Positions 25,905-34,821 of a stretch of DNA of 64,000 nucleotides are shown here, one piece after another. Within the stretch, counting starts at the first letter, position 1. Every line of letters begins with the position of its first letter. The position numbers and the translations under genes are program-made. The notes beneath the pieces are model-generated. The model searched no databases and was not told the DNA's origin. It saw only the letters and a program-made list of their open reading frames with translations. The stretch is from NCBI GenBank assembly GCA_030828385.1, contig JAURCS010000006.1, forward strand, positions 19,012 through 83,011, read 5' to 3'. This DNA comes from Gammaproteobacteria bacterium. GTDB lineage: Bacteria; Pseudomonadota; Gammaproteobacteria; Pseudomonadales; Pseudohongiellaceae.

Positions 25905-27466
25905 TGAGAGACTTCATGCCGGGCAAACATGTTCTGCTGCCGGCGCTGCTGCTCATGGCGGTCCAGTTACACGTAGCTGCACAGAATAACGCAGCAGGCG
26001 AAAACGAGGCGGCTGCAGATACTTCCATTGGCGCGTGGTGGGCGCCTGACGAAGGACGTCTGTTCCCCGCCTATTCGGAATATGGCAACGCTACTGGCCG
26101 GCTCGGTATTATCAACAGCGCCGGCGATCTCGATACAAGAGAGCATCCTTTTTTCACAGCACTGGGTAGCAACGGTCGAGCATGCGTGACCTGCCACCAG
26201 CCGGGAGATGGTATGAGCCTGTCAGTGGCGAGCATCCGTCAACGCTGGGAAGCGACTGATGGCAAAGATCCTCTGTTCGCGATGATAGATGGTGCCAATT
26301 GCCCTGACCTTCCACCCGGTGAGGAAAGCTCCCATTCGTTGCTGTTGAACAAGGGACTGATACGCATTGGTATGCCTTGGCCACCTGCCCCATATGAACC
26401 AGATCCGGTGGAGACCGAGTTCGATATCGAAGTCGTGCGTGACCCCACCGGCTGTAACCTCAGCACCAAATGGGGGATCGACAGCGATAACCCGACCATT
26501 TCGGTATTTCGACGCCCAAGACCTGTGCTGAACATCGCACACATGGTGGAACTGCCCCATGGAGTCGGTGCACATGATGTGTTTTTCTATGCAGACAAAA
26601 ACCTGCTGCATACCGATCCCGAAACCGGAGAGTTTGTCCAGGGACTACTGATGGCGGATGCGCGTGGGCTGACGCCGCGAAACCAGGCCCGCGACGCGGC
26701 AAAAAACCACCTTGAACTGAAACGTCCGCTGAGCGAAGCAGAGTTGCAGGCGCTTGAGGCGTTTGAGTTGCAACTGTTCGGTGCCCAGAGCTTTGATACC
26801 GGCGCAGGCAATCTTGACGGGGCGGACACACCACCCGGGCTCGGCCCGAACGCGCCGCGGCTCGCCCCGCGCGGAACACTGGGCAACAACCCTGTGAATC
26901 GCGTATTCGGTGATTTTTCGATGTGGAAAGCCGGTCAGGCAAGCAGCGATGAATATGCTGATTTCAAGGCATCGGTTGAGCGTGGCGCCGATGTTTTCTT
27001 CAGCCGCCGCTTCTATATTAACGATGTTGGGGCCTACAACGACAAGGGACTCGGAAACCCTTTCAAGCGTTCCTGCGCAAGCGGCTGCCACAACACGCTT
27101 GCAATGGGGATGGACATGGGCCCGTTCCCGATGGACTTGGGTACTAACACCTATCCCTGGCAGCCAAATCGTGACGATCTACCGTTGTTTAAAGTGACTT
27201 GCAAACCAAACGCCACGCCACATTCCTATCTAGGCCCGGTGGTCTATACCCATGACCCAGGGCGGGCCTTGATCACTGGACGATGCCGGGATATCGGTGC
27301 CACCATGACCCAGCAAATGCGCGCACTTGCAGCGCGACCGCCTTATTTTGTAAATGGTTCTGCAGACACGCTGCGGGAATTGGTCGACTTCTACGATCGT
27401 CGTTTCAATATCGGCTATACCGACCAGGAGAAAATCGACCTGATCAACTTCATGAGGGCGCTATGA
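25901..27466 (+). CDS. Exported multi-haem cytochrome c (MauG/peroxidase-like)
   Basis: The 521-residue protein has a signal peptide (KHVLLPALLLMAVQLHVAAQ). There is one canonical haem site CVTCH (C95, C98, H99). A second site, CASGCH at 392-397, has three rather than two residues between the cysteines. The layout, with a first haem region, a Pro-rich middle (FRRPRPVLNIAHM), AKNHLELKRPLSEAELQALE and a C-terminal second haem region, resembles dihaem cytochrome c peroxidase/MauG-like proteins. It overlaps the hydrolase upstream and the OmpA-like gene downstream by 4 bp each. It probably oxidises or accepts electrons from a product of the hydrolase; that is inference. Confidence 0.8.
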   Translation: MMRDFMPGKHVLLPALLLMAVQLHVAAQNNAAGENEAAADTSIGAWWAPDEGRLFPAYSEYGNATGRLGIINSAGDLDTREHPFFTALGSNGRACVTCHQPGDGMSLSVASIRQRWEATDGKDPLFAMIDGANCPDLPPGEESSHSLLLNKGLIRIGMPWPPAPYEPDPVETEFDIEVVRDPTGCNLSTKWGIDSDNPTISVFRRPRPVLNIAHMVELPHGVGAHDVFFYADKNLLHTDPETGEFVQGLLMADARGLTPRNQARDAAKNHLELKRPLSEAELQALEAFELQLFGAQSFDTGAGNLDGADTPPGLGPNAPRLAPRGTLGNNPVNRVFGDFSMWKAGQASSDEYADFKASVERGADVFFSRRFYINDVGAYNDKGLGNPFKRSCASGCHNTLAMGMDMGPFPMDLGTNTYPWQPNRDDLPLFKVTCKPNATPHSYLGPVVYTHDPGRALITGRCRDIGATMTQQMRALAARPPYFVNGSADTLRELVDFYDRRFNIGYTDQEKIDLINFMRAL

Positions 27467-28287
27467 AATTGGTTCTACGTTCATTGTTTGGCCTGCTGAC
27501 ACTTGGCGCTGCCTTCTCCGCTCAGGCCCAGACCTATATTAACTTCGTCACCTGTCCGGTTGTGCGGGATATCGGAGCAGAGTTAGATGTGTGTTTTTAT
27601 GCTGATTACCAAGGGGAAACCTATCATCTGTCACCCATCGGACTGATCGACTGGGGGCAACCTGAGCTCAAACATCGTCTATTGGTGGAAGGAGAGGTAG
27701 TAGAGGATCAGGCCTATTGTGGCGGCAAGCGCTTTATCGGCCGTACCACAGTACTCCCTGATGTTGATCTTGAGTGCAACGATTACATGCCGTTCAACAA
27801 TCTCATCATCGGCGAACAGCGTATCGACAAACGCCCGGAGCACCCTAAATATAGAAGCGTATTCGAAGCCATGAAGACCGACCCTTCAGTATCGATTCAG
27901 CCAGCGCCGGTCAGCCTCCCGGTGGAGAGCGCTATCAATGATGAGGGGGGGCAGGTGGAACGCGATCTCGTGGTCTATTTTGCTTTCAACCGCGATCGTA
28001 TAGACGGCGTAAGCGCAGGCAAACTCTTGGATTTCGCAGAAGCCGCCAAAAACGGAGATTATCAGGTTGTGGCCAAAAGTTATCAGGCCGAGACCCGCCT
28101 GGATTCAGGTGAAAAACTCGCGGAACATGCGGGCATGGCAGAGCAGCGTTCAAATAAAATGCTGCGAATACTGACGGGCCTTGGCATAGACCCACAACGA
28201 ATCAGCTTCGATAACTACGACGGCAACATCGCCGGTAGCGGTAAACATGACTGGAAACACCGGCGCATTGAACTGTCGCTGGAGTAA
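27463..28287 (+). CDS. OmpA-like C-terminal domain periplasmic protein
   Basis: The 274-residue protein starts at the ATG overlapping the cytochrome stop. It has a signal peptide (MKLVLRSLFGLLTLGAAFSA, then QAQ). The first 170 residues contain four or more Cys (TCPVV, DVCFY, YCGGK, ECNDY) in an unrecognised domain. The last 110 residues look like a divergent OmpA/MotB peptidoglycan-binding domain: VVYFAFNRDRIDG, then QRSNKMLRILTGLGIDPQRI and a final HRRIELSLE. The role may be to anchor the hydrolase-cytochrome partners at the cell wall. It closes a three-gene overlapping operon. Confidence 0.72.
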   Translation: MKLVLRSLFGLLTLGAAFSAQAQTYINFVTCPVVRDIGAELDVCFYADYQGETYHLSPIGLIDWGQPELKHRLLVEGEVVEDQAYCGGKRFIGRTTVLPDVDLECNDYMPFNNLIIGEQRIDKRPEHPKYRSVFEAMKTDPSVSIQPAPVSLPVESAINDEGGQVERDLVVYFAFNRDRIDGVSAGKLLDFAEAAKNGDYQVVAKSYQAETRLDSGEKLAEHAGMAEQRSNKMLRILTGLGIDPQRISFDNYDGNIAGSGKHDWKHRRIELSLE

Positions 28288-28417
28288 GCCGTGAGTAACG
28301 CACTATCCTCGATTTCATGGGCATCCTGCTACCTGGCAAGTAGCCATCGTGTATGCGGTAAATAATGAACGCAGGCAAACACTGTTATCGTCTACAGAAA
28401 AGTGATACTTCAGGTAA

Positions 28418-29296
28418 TTAAAAATTTTTATTTTGTACTGTAAAGAGCTCTCTCTGACAGTAATCGCAATCCTCAGCCAGCAGTTTTTCTCCGGCTGTAT
28501 CATTTCCCTTCAGCGCATAATCCAGCCAGGTGGTGCCCAGGTTGATGGATTCAATTAGGACGCCCATGTCAGGTTGATCGTCCAGGAGACCGTAAGTCAG
28601 TCCGTTGTGGCCGGCTCCAGTCGCTGTCACCAGTATAAAGGGGGCATCACTGCGTTTATAATTGGCCACGGCGTTATCAGCCGCCATATCGGAAGGGCCG
28701 CCATATGCCAGTAGCACTGGGACGCTGACATCATCTATATGTTCCAGTTCAACCCCCGGAAAATTGGCAGCGCCAGGGAAAAAGCCGGTACTCAGTGCCA
28801 GTACCGCATCCACTCGTGAATCCACCGCTGCCAGCAAGGCCTCGAGTCCACCACAGGATGTACCTGCTGTGGCAATCCTGCTGGCATCCAGCCGGCCTTT
28901 GAACTGCTTTCTGGCGGCATCACTATTTAGCCAGTCCATGGCGGCTATTGAATTTGCCGGATTGGCGGTGCCTGTTTGAATGTCTGTTTCGTTAATACCA
29001 CCAACAGCGACAACGAGATAGCCACCCTGTGCCAACCCGGTCAGGTAACCGATATAACCGTAATGGGATTTCCGGCAGCCACCATTGTTCCAGATCACAA
29101 CGGGTAATTCACGTTCACCATAAGCATTCAAATCTGCAGGTCTGAAAATCGTATGGGTCGGCAGGCCATTGGCGGCTTCCCGTGTGACTGCAACAGGATC
29201 AGGGGAGGATGCTGGCTGCAGATCTGCTTTTGCCAGTTGGGTCCAACTCATGCTTACCAGGATAGATAAGCCTATAATAAACATGTGTTTATTCAT
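28418..29296 (-). CDS. Secreted alpha/beta hydrolase, paralogue of the 24930 hydrolase
   Basis: The 292-residue protein starts at the ATG at 29296, preceded by GGAG, and has a signal peptide (MNKHMFIIGLSILVSMSWTQ, then LAKA). Motifs are VVIWNNGGCRKSHYG, the nucleophile GTSCGG (Ser147) and GAGHNGLTYG with a candidate catalytic His. It ends with EDCDYCQRELFTVQNKNF, matching the DC-x2-C...VQ-K tail of the hydrolase at 24930. It converges with the OmpA-like gene. The two paralogues flank the cytochrome operon from opposite strands, which suggests local duplication. Confidence 0.8.
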   Translation of the reverse strand: MNKHMFIIGLSILVSMSWTQLAKADLQPASSPDPVAVTREAANGLPTHTIFRPADLNAYGERELPVVIWNNGGCRKSHYGYIGYLTGLAQGGYLVVAVGGINETDIQTGTANPANSIAAMDWLNSDAARKQFKGRLDASRIATAGTSCGGLEALLAAVDSRVDAVLALSTGFFPGAANFPGVELEHIDDVSVPVLLAYGGPSDMAADNAVANYKRSDAPFILVTATGAGHNGLTYGLLDDQPDMGVLIESINLGTTWLDYALKGNDTAGEKLLAEDCDYCQRELFTVQNKNF

Positions 29297-29437
29297 ATGA
29301 TCTCCGGTGAAAGCTGCTATCTGCTTAATTTCGTCTTCATTATTTACTGAGGGTAAAATCAATCCACTTTGCATCGAAATAAACCTGTAGCAGTTTATAA
29401 ACAGCCAGATGTTCATGAGTAAGCAAAGATCAGGAAT

Positions 29438-30373
29438 CTACCTGACAGTGGGCAGAGTACCTTGTTCTCTCATCCAGTCAAATAAGCGTGGTCCCCACAG
29501 TTCTACGGTCATCGAAAAATTGGGTACTTCGTAAACATGCAGCTCGACAGGCTGCCCGGCATCTTTCCAGATGGAGAATATGGCCAGCAGACCGTCTGTC
29601 ACCGGCCCATGATTGGCCTCCGTAACCAGAAAAAGTGGTGCTGCATCGTCGGCCGGTGCCTGTATGTCCACCAATGAGGGTCCGAATATCGACACTAGAA
29701 AATCGGGCTTTTCCTCCTCCGGCGCATCAGCCATCAGCGCGCTGAAGCCGACACCGCCTCCCGCGGAAGTGCCGATGACACCAATCCTGTCCGGGTTGAT
29801 TTGCCACTGCTGAGCATTCTCGTGGACGAGGCGCAGTGCGGCATGTGCATCCTCAGTGGCCAGGCGCAGGACTTCATTCAATGCCGGATCGTCCGGTGAG
29901 GGGTTGGCGTTACCGTTGCGAATCTCCATTTTTGGAAATACGGTGGGGGGAGCATCCGCCGGAGGTGGCGTACTGCGCCTTTCAATCTCTTCCGGTGTCA
30001 TCTGCAGTGTGCGGTATTCCAGCAGAACCACTGTAATACCCTGGGCAAGCAGAGTCTCTATTTGGGCGCTTCTGTCGGCGCTCACAGTAAGCCAGCGCAT
30101 GGCGCCGCCTGGCAACATGACGACTGCGGCGCCGGTTGCGTTGTCAGACGATGGCAGGTGCACTTCATAGACGGGTTCTATGGTGTTGTAGATGGTACGT
30201 TGTTCGCCGCTCTCGATCACCTGACGCTCGTATATCCAGGATTCCGATCCCTCGGCAGGATTATCATACAGAGGTTGGCTGGAAATGTATGTGGATCTAG
30301 TTTGGGCAGCAATTAGGGTGGAATGTGTCAACAGTGTTAGCAGTATTCCAATGGCGAAAGTATATACACCCAT
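29438..30373 (-). CDS. Secreted alpha/beta hydrolase (BD-FAE/acetyl-xylan-esterase-like), triad incomplete
   Basis: The 311-residue protein starts at the ATG at 30373, after GGAG with a 5-6 nt spacer, and has a signal peptide (AIGILLTLLTHSTLIAAQ). It has the esterase pattern MLPGGAMRWLT (oxyanion), NPDRIGVIGTSAGGG (nucleophile Ser203) and VSIFGPSL. The usual C-terminal HGF motif carrying the catalytic His is replaced by VPNFSMTVELWG, and the usual acid motif reads VTEANHGPVTDG. The serine site is intact, but the other two triad residues are not at their expected places. It is probably co-oriented with the upstream neighbour on the minus strand. Confidence 0.75.
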   Translation of the reverse strand: MGVYTFAIGILLTLLTHSTLIAAQTRSTYISSQPLYDNPAEGSESWIYERQVIESGEQRTIYNTIEPVYEVHLPSSDNATGAAVVMLPGGAMRWLTVSADRSAQIETLLAQGITVVLLEYRTLQMTPEEIERRSTPPPADAPPTVFPKMEIRNGNANPSPDDPALNEVLRLATEDAHAALRLVHENAQQWQINPDRIGVIGTSAGGGVGFSALMADAPEEEKPDFLVSIFGPSLVDIQAPADDAAPLFLVTEANHGPVTDGLLAIFSIWKDAGQPVELHVYEVPNFSMTVELWGPRLFDWMREQGTLPTVR

Positions 30374-30482
30374 GAAGTTCTCCATATTAGAGCGATTGAT
30401 GTTTTGCCTGAGCATTCTTATTAACCTGATAAAGATACACTATTTGCTTTTATCAGCAATCTTCATTGAGGATTTAGCGATC

Positions 30483-30756
30483 ATGCCTGTCGCCGAATCA
30501 AAAGTAAGAAGGCGATGAGCCTCCAGGCCTGAACGATTTTGACGCGCTCGAACAATCGGTGGCGTTGCGACGTGACATCTCAAGGGTGCAATCGCGCATA
30601 GCTTTAGACGTCGACGCATCGCGGCATCTCGAACAGCATCTCCAGCAGTTTGGCTTGGTCGGTTTCACCTCAGAGATGACGTGCACTTACGATGATAAGC
30701 ACACCCAGAAAGTGGCGTGGTTCGGCGTTTTCACCAAAGCTCCGGTGGGGGCCTAG
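30483..30756 (+). pseudogene. Small gene of unknown function with a frameshift
   Basis: An ATG at 30483 with a good upstream GAGGA starts MPVAESKVRRR and stops after 11 codons. The next frame then continues without stop as EGDEPPGLNDFDALEQSVAL, ending in FGLVGFTSEMTCTYDDKHTQ and VAWFGVFTKAPVGA at 30756. Joined at about 30508, the two give a protein of about 90 residues. The second piece has no start of its own other than a GTG at 30559. I do not recognise the family. A sequencing indel is a possible alternative to decay. Confidence 0.4.
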
Positions 30757-30795
30757 AAAATCAAGAAATCAAGTAACCTGACCCCTTGATTCTTA
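30756..30795. repeat. Dispersed repeat copy (inverted orientation)
   Basis: AATCAAGTAACCTGACCCCT followed by TGATTC is the reverse complement of the copies at 19608 and 37568. It begins at the stop codon of the frameshifted small gene. Confidence 0.6.
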
Positions 30796-31067
30796 TATTC
30801 CTTGCTTGCGGAGCAAGATAGATGCTAACTACAATCTGGTGTGAAGACGTAAACCTGTAACTGGTGCCAGTTAGATTGGACGGCATAACCATCGCAAATA
30901 TTGGAATTTTTCAGAGGAAGCTCGACGAGGTTGGAATACCTGTTTATTCTTACCAGACACAAATTGTCCGGATTAACGGACTACTTTCCCCAGCCGGGGT
31001 AATGGAACAGAAAAGGGCTAAAATACCCGCAGTTTGATTTTCCTTGTCTTGGCTTGTAGGTGATGCA
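30796..31067. other. Intergenic region before DUF1592 gene
   Basis: I see no gene in this 272 bp stretch. It runs from the repeat copy at 30756-30795 to the SD AGGTGA of the DUF1592 gene. Promoter elements are not clear. Confidence 0.3.
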
Positions 31068-33473
31068 ATGAATAGAGCAGTCAACGTGCTGTCTGTAGTT
31101 CTTTCCATATTGATCGGCTGGAGTCCTCCAGCCATCGGTGGTGATGAAGCACCCGTGAGCGGGGATATTAATCACACAGGATTTGAAGCGTGGGCAGGGA
31201 ATAGTGATCGGGAACTGGAAGTCCTGGAGCAATACTGCATTGAATGCCATAACTCTTCGGATTGGGCGGGAGAGGTAGCCTTCGACATTATGTCCTTGCA
31301 GGACCTGGATTACGACGCGGCGATTTGGGAAGAAGCGATACGCAAGCTTCGTGCGGGGCTGATGCCCCCCCAGGGAAATCCGCGTCCGGCGCGTGCGGTA
31401 CTTGATGACATGGTGCAATGGCTGGGAACGGGCCTGGATCTGGCCTGGGATATGTCGCCCAACCCGGGTGCAGAACCGGTTTCACGCCTCAATCGCACAG
31501 AGTACGCAAACGCGGTGAGAGATTTGCTGGCCTTCGACGCGGCGGAACTCGTGGGCACGCTTCCCGCTGATGCAACCGCTGGCGGGTTCGACAATATTGC
31601 CCAGGCTCTCAGCATGTCGCCGACCTTGTTGGAGGGCTATCTCTCGGTGGCTCGACAGATCAGCCGACAAGCGGTAGGGGATATGGCTACTGCACCGACA
31701 CAGATCGAGTACCAGGCGGGTGGCAGGGATACCCAGCAAGCTTATGTCGAGGGACTTCCGCTCGGCACCCGCGGGGGCATGAAAGTCGAGCATTATTTCC
31801 CGGTTGATGCGGAGTACGATTTTCAGGTCGCGGCCAATATCCCCATCGCCGGTCGGGGCAACGATACAGGGCGGATGATCTGGTGCGGCGAGACCACAAT
31901 GGAAGTCATGTTCAATGGCGTTTCAATCCCGGTGCAGGATCCTAAAAGTTTTCGGCTTCAGGTACCCGCAGGTACACATGAAATCGCCATGGCGCTCATT
32001 GATGAACAGCGCTGTGTTGGCGCCGGTGAGCTCTATCTCGCCGAGATCAGTGCTTTGAGCGGCAGCGTCCAAGGTCTGGAGATTGATGGGCCGTACAATA
32101 TTAGCGGACCAGGGGACACGTCCAGCAGAAGGGCAATTTTTGTTTGCCAGCCGACACAGACTCAACAGGAACAGGCTTGTGCCCGTCAGATATTGAGTAA
32201 TCTCGCCACACGTGCCTATCGGCACCCTGTTGGTGACAATGATCCTGAAGTGGATACCTTGATGCGCTTCTATGCGATGAGTCGCAGCGCAGAAGATGGC
32301 GATTTCGAGAGTGGCATTCAGGGCGCTCTGACGTGGTTGTTGGTAGACCCCAGGTTTCTGTATCGGTTTGAGGAAGAGCCGGTGGATCTGGCTGCCGGGG
32401 AGGTCTACCGCATTAGCGATTTGGAGTTGGCTTCCAGATTGTCTTTTTTCCTGTGGAGCAGTATTCCCGATGCGTCCTTGCTGGATTTGGCGGCGCAGGA
32501 AATGCTGAACGATGAGAACGTGCTGTCGCAGGAAGTGCAACGCATGCTGGCGGATCCACGGGCCAGGGCCTTGATGGAAAACTTTGTCGGCCAGTGGTTG
32601 AATTTGCGCGAGCTGGAAGAAGTGGTGCCACAGGATTCGGCATTCGATGACACCTTGCGAGAAGCCATGCAGCAGGAGACCTTGCTCTTTTTCCAGAGCC
32701 TGGTGCGGGAAGACAGAAATCTGCTGAGCCTTCTGGACGCGAATTATACCTATCTGAACGAACCCCTCGCGGCGCACTACGCAATAGAAGATGTGTGGGG
32801 CGGGTATATGCGCAGAGTTGAATTAGCAGAAAACAGTCCCCGTCGAGGACTACTGGGGCATGGGAGCATACTTACTGCGACGTCGGTACCGGATCGCACT
32901 TCCCCGGTGATACGCGGGGCATGGATCATGGAAAACATACTCGGGGCCCGTGTGCCAAGTCCGCCACCTGGTGTCGAGACTAACCTCGAAGCGGCGGCAC
33001 CCGGCCAGCAAGTACAAGCTGATACGCTGCGACAAAGATTGGAGATGCATCGTGTTGACCCGGCATGTGCGTCTTGCCACAAGATCATGGACCCCGTCGG
33101 CTTTGCATTGGAAAACTTTGATCTGGTTGGTCGCTGGCGATCACTCGACAATGGACTGCCAATCGATACCACATCGGAGATGGTCGACGGTACTTATGTC
33201 GATGGCCCCGCTACACTGCGAGCCGCCTTGCTGGCCCGGCCGGATGCCTTCATGGCTTCTATTAGCGAACGCTTGCTCACCTACGCACTGGGCAGGGAGT
33301 TGGAGCACTATGACGAGCCTGCGGTGCGAGGCATAGTGAAACAGGCAAACTCTGAAGGGTTTACCATGACTGCATTGGTGAAAGCGGTTGTGATGAGTGC
33401 CCCCTTTCAACAGCGCATCAAGCTGGAGCCAGAGTCTTCAATCACTGCGCAAAATTTGTCATCTCAGCAATAG
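31068..33473 (+). CDS. DUF1592/DUF1588/DUF1585 domain protein with c-type haem sites
   Basis: The 801-residue exported protein has a planctomycete-type architecture. It starts with a signal peptide and an N-terminal cytochrome-like segment with CIECH (57-61). DUF1587 follows (SRLNRTEYANAVRDLLAFDA), then a beta-rich middle, DUF1595 (ATRAYRHPVGDNDPEVDTLM), DUF1592 (RISDLELASRLSFFLWSSIP), DUF1588 (RRGLLGHGSILTATSVPDRT and DPACASCHKIMDPVGFALEN, with C667-x2-C670-H671), and a C-terminal DUF1585. Such proteins occur beside DUF1552 partners and are thought to be redox-active secreted proteins, but no reaction is established. The SD AGGTGA supports the ATG at 31068. Confidence 0.88.
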   Translation: MNRAVNVLSVVLSILIGWSPPAIGGDEAPVSGDINHTGFEAWAGNSDRELEVLEQYCIECHNSSDWAGEVAFDIMSLQDLDYDAAIWEEAIRKLRAGLMPPQGNPRPARAVLDDMVQWLGTGLDLAWDMSPNPGAEPVSRLNRTEYANAVRDLLAFDAAELVGTLPADATAGGFDNIAQALSMSPTLLEGYLSVARQISRQAVGDMATAPTQIEYQAGGRDTQQAYVEGLPLGTRGGMKVEHYFPVDAEYDFQVAANIPIAGRGNDTGRMIWCGETTMEVMFNGVSIPVQDPKSFRLQVPAGTHEIAMALIDEQRCVGAGELYLAEISALSGSVQGLEIDGPYNISGPGDTSSRRAIFVCQPTQTQQEQACARQILSNLATRAYRHPVGDNDPEVDTLMRFYAMSRSAEDGDFESGIQGALTWLLVDPRFLYRFEEEPVDLAAGEVYRISDLELASRLSFFLWSSIPDASLLDLAAQEMLNDENVLSQEVQRMLADPRARALMENFVGQWLNLRELEEVVPQDSAFDDTLREAMQQETLLFFQSLVREDRNLLSLLDANYTYLNEPLAAHYAIEDVWGGYMRRVELAENSPRRGLLGHGSILTATSVPDRTSPVIRGAWIMENILGARVPSPPPGVETNLEAAAPGQQVQADTLRQRLEMHRVDPACASCHKIMDPVGFALENFDLVGRWRSLDNGLPIDTTSEMVDGTYVDGPATLRAALLARPDAFMASISERLLTYALGRELEHYDEPAVRGIVKQANSEGFTMTALVKAVVMSAPFQQRIKLEPESSITAQNLSSQQ

Positions 33474-33503
33474 CGGTAGACAGGACAGAAAACGGAGCAA
33501 AGC

Positions 33504-34787
33504 ATGCATTTTTTAACAAAGAAACATTTATCCCGCCGCAAGCTACTTCGCGGCGCCGGCGTTTCACTGGCCCTGCCGTTTCTGGAGTCCATGATTCCCG
33601 CCGGAATGGCACGCGCTGCTGAACTGGGCTCGCCCAGGTCGAGGCTGGCCTGTCTCTACGTGCCGCATGGGGCAATTCAGGACCGGTGGGAGCCGTCGAA
33701 GGTTGGCAGGGATTTTGAATTCACTCCGACACTGAAAGTCCTGGAGCCATACCGCGATTACATCAATATCGTCAGCGGTCTGGATTTACCGGTGGCCTAT
33801 GAAGGCCCTCCCTCGGCTGGTCAACATCACAATCGTTCTTCCCAGTGCTGGCTTACCTGCGTCGCACCGGGAACCGGCCCGTCGCCGACATCGATGGATC
33901 AATTGGCTGCGGATTACATCGGTCAGGATACGCAGCTGCCGTCTTTGGAACTCGCGCTGGAAGCTCGTGCCTCGATATCCTACCGAACGCCGAACAATCC
34001 GATGCCCATGCAGGTCAATCCGCGCGTGGTTTTTGAACGGCTGTTCGGCGACGGCAGTACGCCGCAAGAGCTTGCCGCACGTCGGGCACAAACACAGAAT
34101 ATTCTGGATATCGTGCGGCAGGAGATCAATTCATTACAGAGCACACTGCCATCGGGCGACCGGATACGCATGGAGCAGTACCTGAACGATGTCCGCGAAG
34201 TGGAGAGGCGTCTGAGCCTGGAGACGGACACCATGCCGGCTAAGTTGGACTTGCCGGACAGGCCGGCGGGCATTCCGGAGAACTTCGAGGATCATGCGAA
34301 GATGATGTTCGATCTGATGGTGCTTTCCTGGCAGGCCGACCTGACGCGTGTGTCCACGTTCATGTTGGCGCGAGAATTGAGTAATCGAGCGTTTCCGGCA
34401 AGCGGTGTGAATGAAGGCTTTCATAATTGCTCGCACCATATGGACGTTGCAGAGAACATGAATCGTCTCGCGCAACTGAACGCGTACCATTTACACAACA
34501 CCATGGGCTACTTCGTAGAAAGACTCAATGCCACACCAGATGGTGACGGCACTTTGCTGGATCATTCCCTGGTGCTTTACGGAAGTGGGATGGGAAATTC
34601 GCAGGATCACAATCATAGCGAGCTACCGGTCGTGCTTGCGGGCGGGGCATCCGGAAGAGTAACTGGTGGAAAGCACATACGCGTGGACAGCGGTACCCCG
34701 ATTTCAAATCTCCTGGTGACCATGCTCGATAAACTGGACGTGCCTGTCGACGGCTTTGCGGACAGCAACGGCATCGTGCCACTTTAG
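33504..34787 (+). CDS. Tat-exported DUF1552 protein
   Basis: The 427-residue protein has a twin-arginine signal (HLSRRKLLRGAGVSLALPFL). It then shows the DUF1552 pattern: LACLYVPHGAIQDRW, GLDLPVAYEG, AGQHHNRSSQCWL, DQLAADYIG, LARELSNRAFPASGVNEGFH, and SLVLYGSGMGNSQDHNHSEL. This is distantly related to the sulfatase/alkaline-phosphatase-like DUF1501 family. It follows the DUF1592 gene by 30 bp, and this pairing is widely conserved. The enzymatic role is unknown. The His-rich motifs suggest metal binding. Confidence 0.88.
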   Translation: MHFLTKKHLSRRKLLRGAGVSLALPFLESMIPAGMARAAELGSPRSRLACLYVPHGAIQDRWEPSKVGRDFEFTPTLKVLEPYRDYINIVSGLDLPVAYEGPPSAGQHHNRSSQCWLTCVAPGTGPSPTSMDQLAADYIGQDTQLPSLELALEARASISYRTPNNPMPMQVNPRVVFERLFGDGSTPQELAARRAQTQNILDIVRQEINSLQSTLPSGDRIRMEQYLNDVREVERRLSLETDTMPAKLDLPDRPAGIPENFEDHAKMMFDLMVLSWQADLTRVSTFMLARELSNRAFPASGVNEGFHNCSHHMDVAENMNRLAQLNAYHLHNTMGYFVERLNATPDGDGTLLDHSLVLYGSGMGNSQDHNHSELPVVLAGGASGRVTGGKHIRVDSGTPISNLLVTMLDKLDVPVDGFADSNGIVPL

Positions 34788-34821
34788 AATTTTGAGAACA
34801 GAAAATAGAGAAGAGGCGGTA

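Noticed and set aside
26460-27091. Several minus-strand frames over the cytochrome gene
   Set aside because: They are high-GC shadows of the plus-strand coding frame, with no SD and no motifs.
31923-32777. 284-codon minus-strand frame inside the DUF1592 gene
   Set aside because: It is a shadow of the well-supported plus-strand gene, with no family signature.
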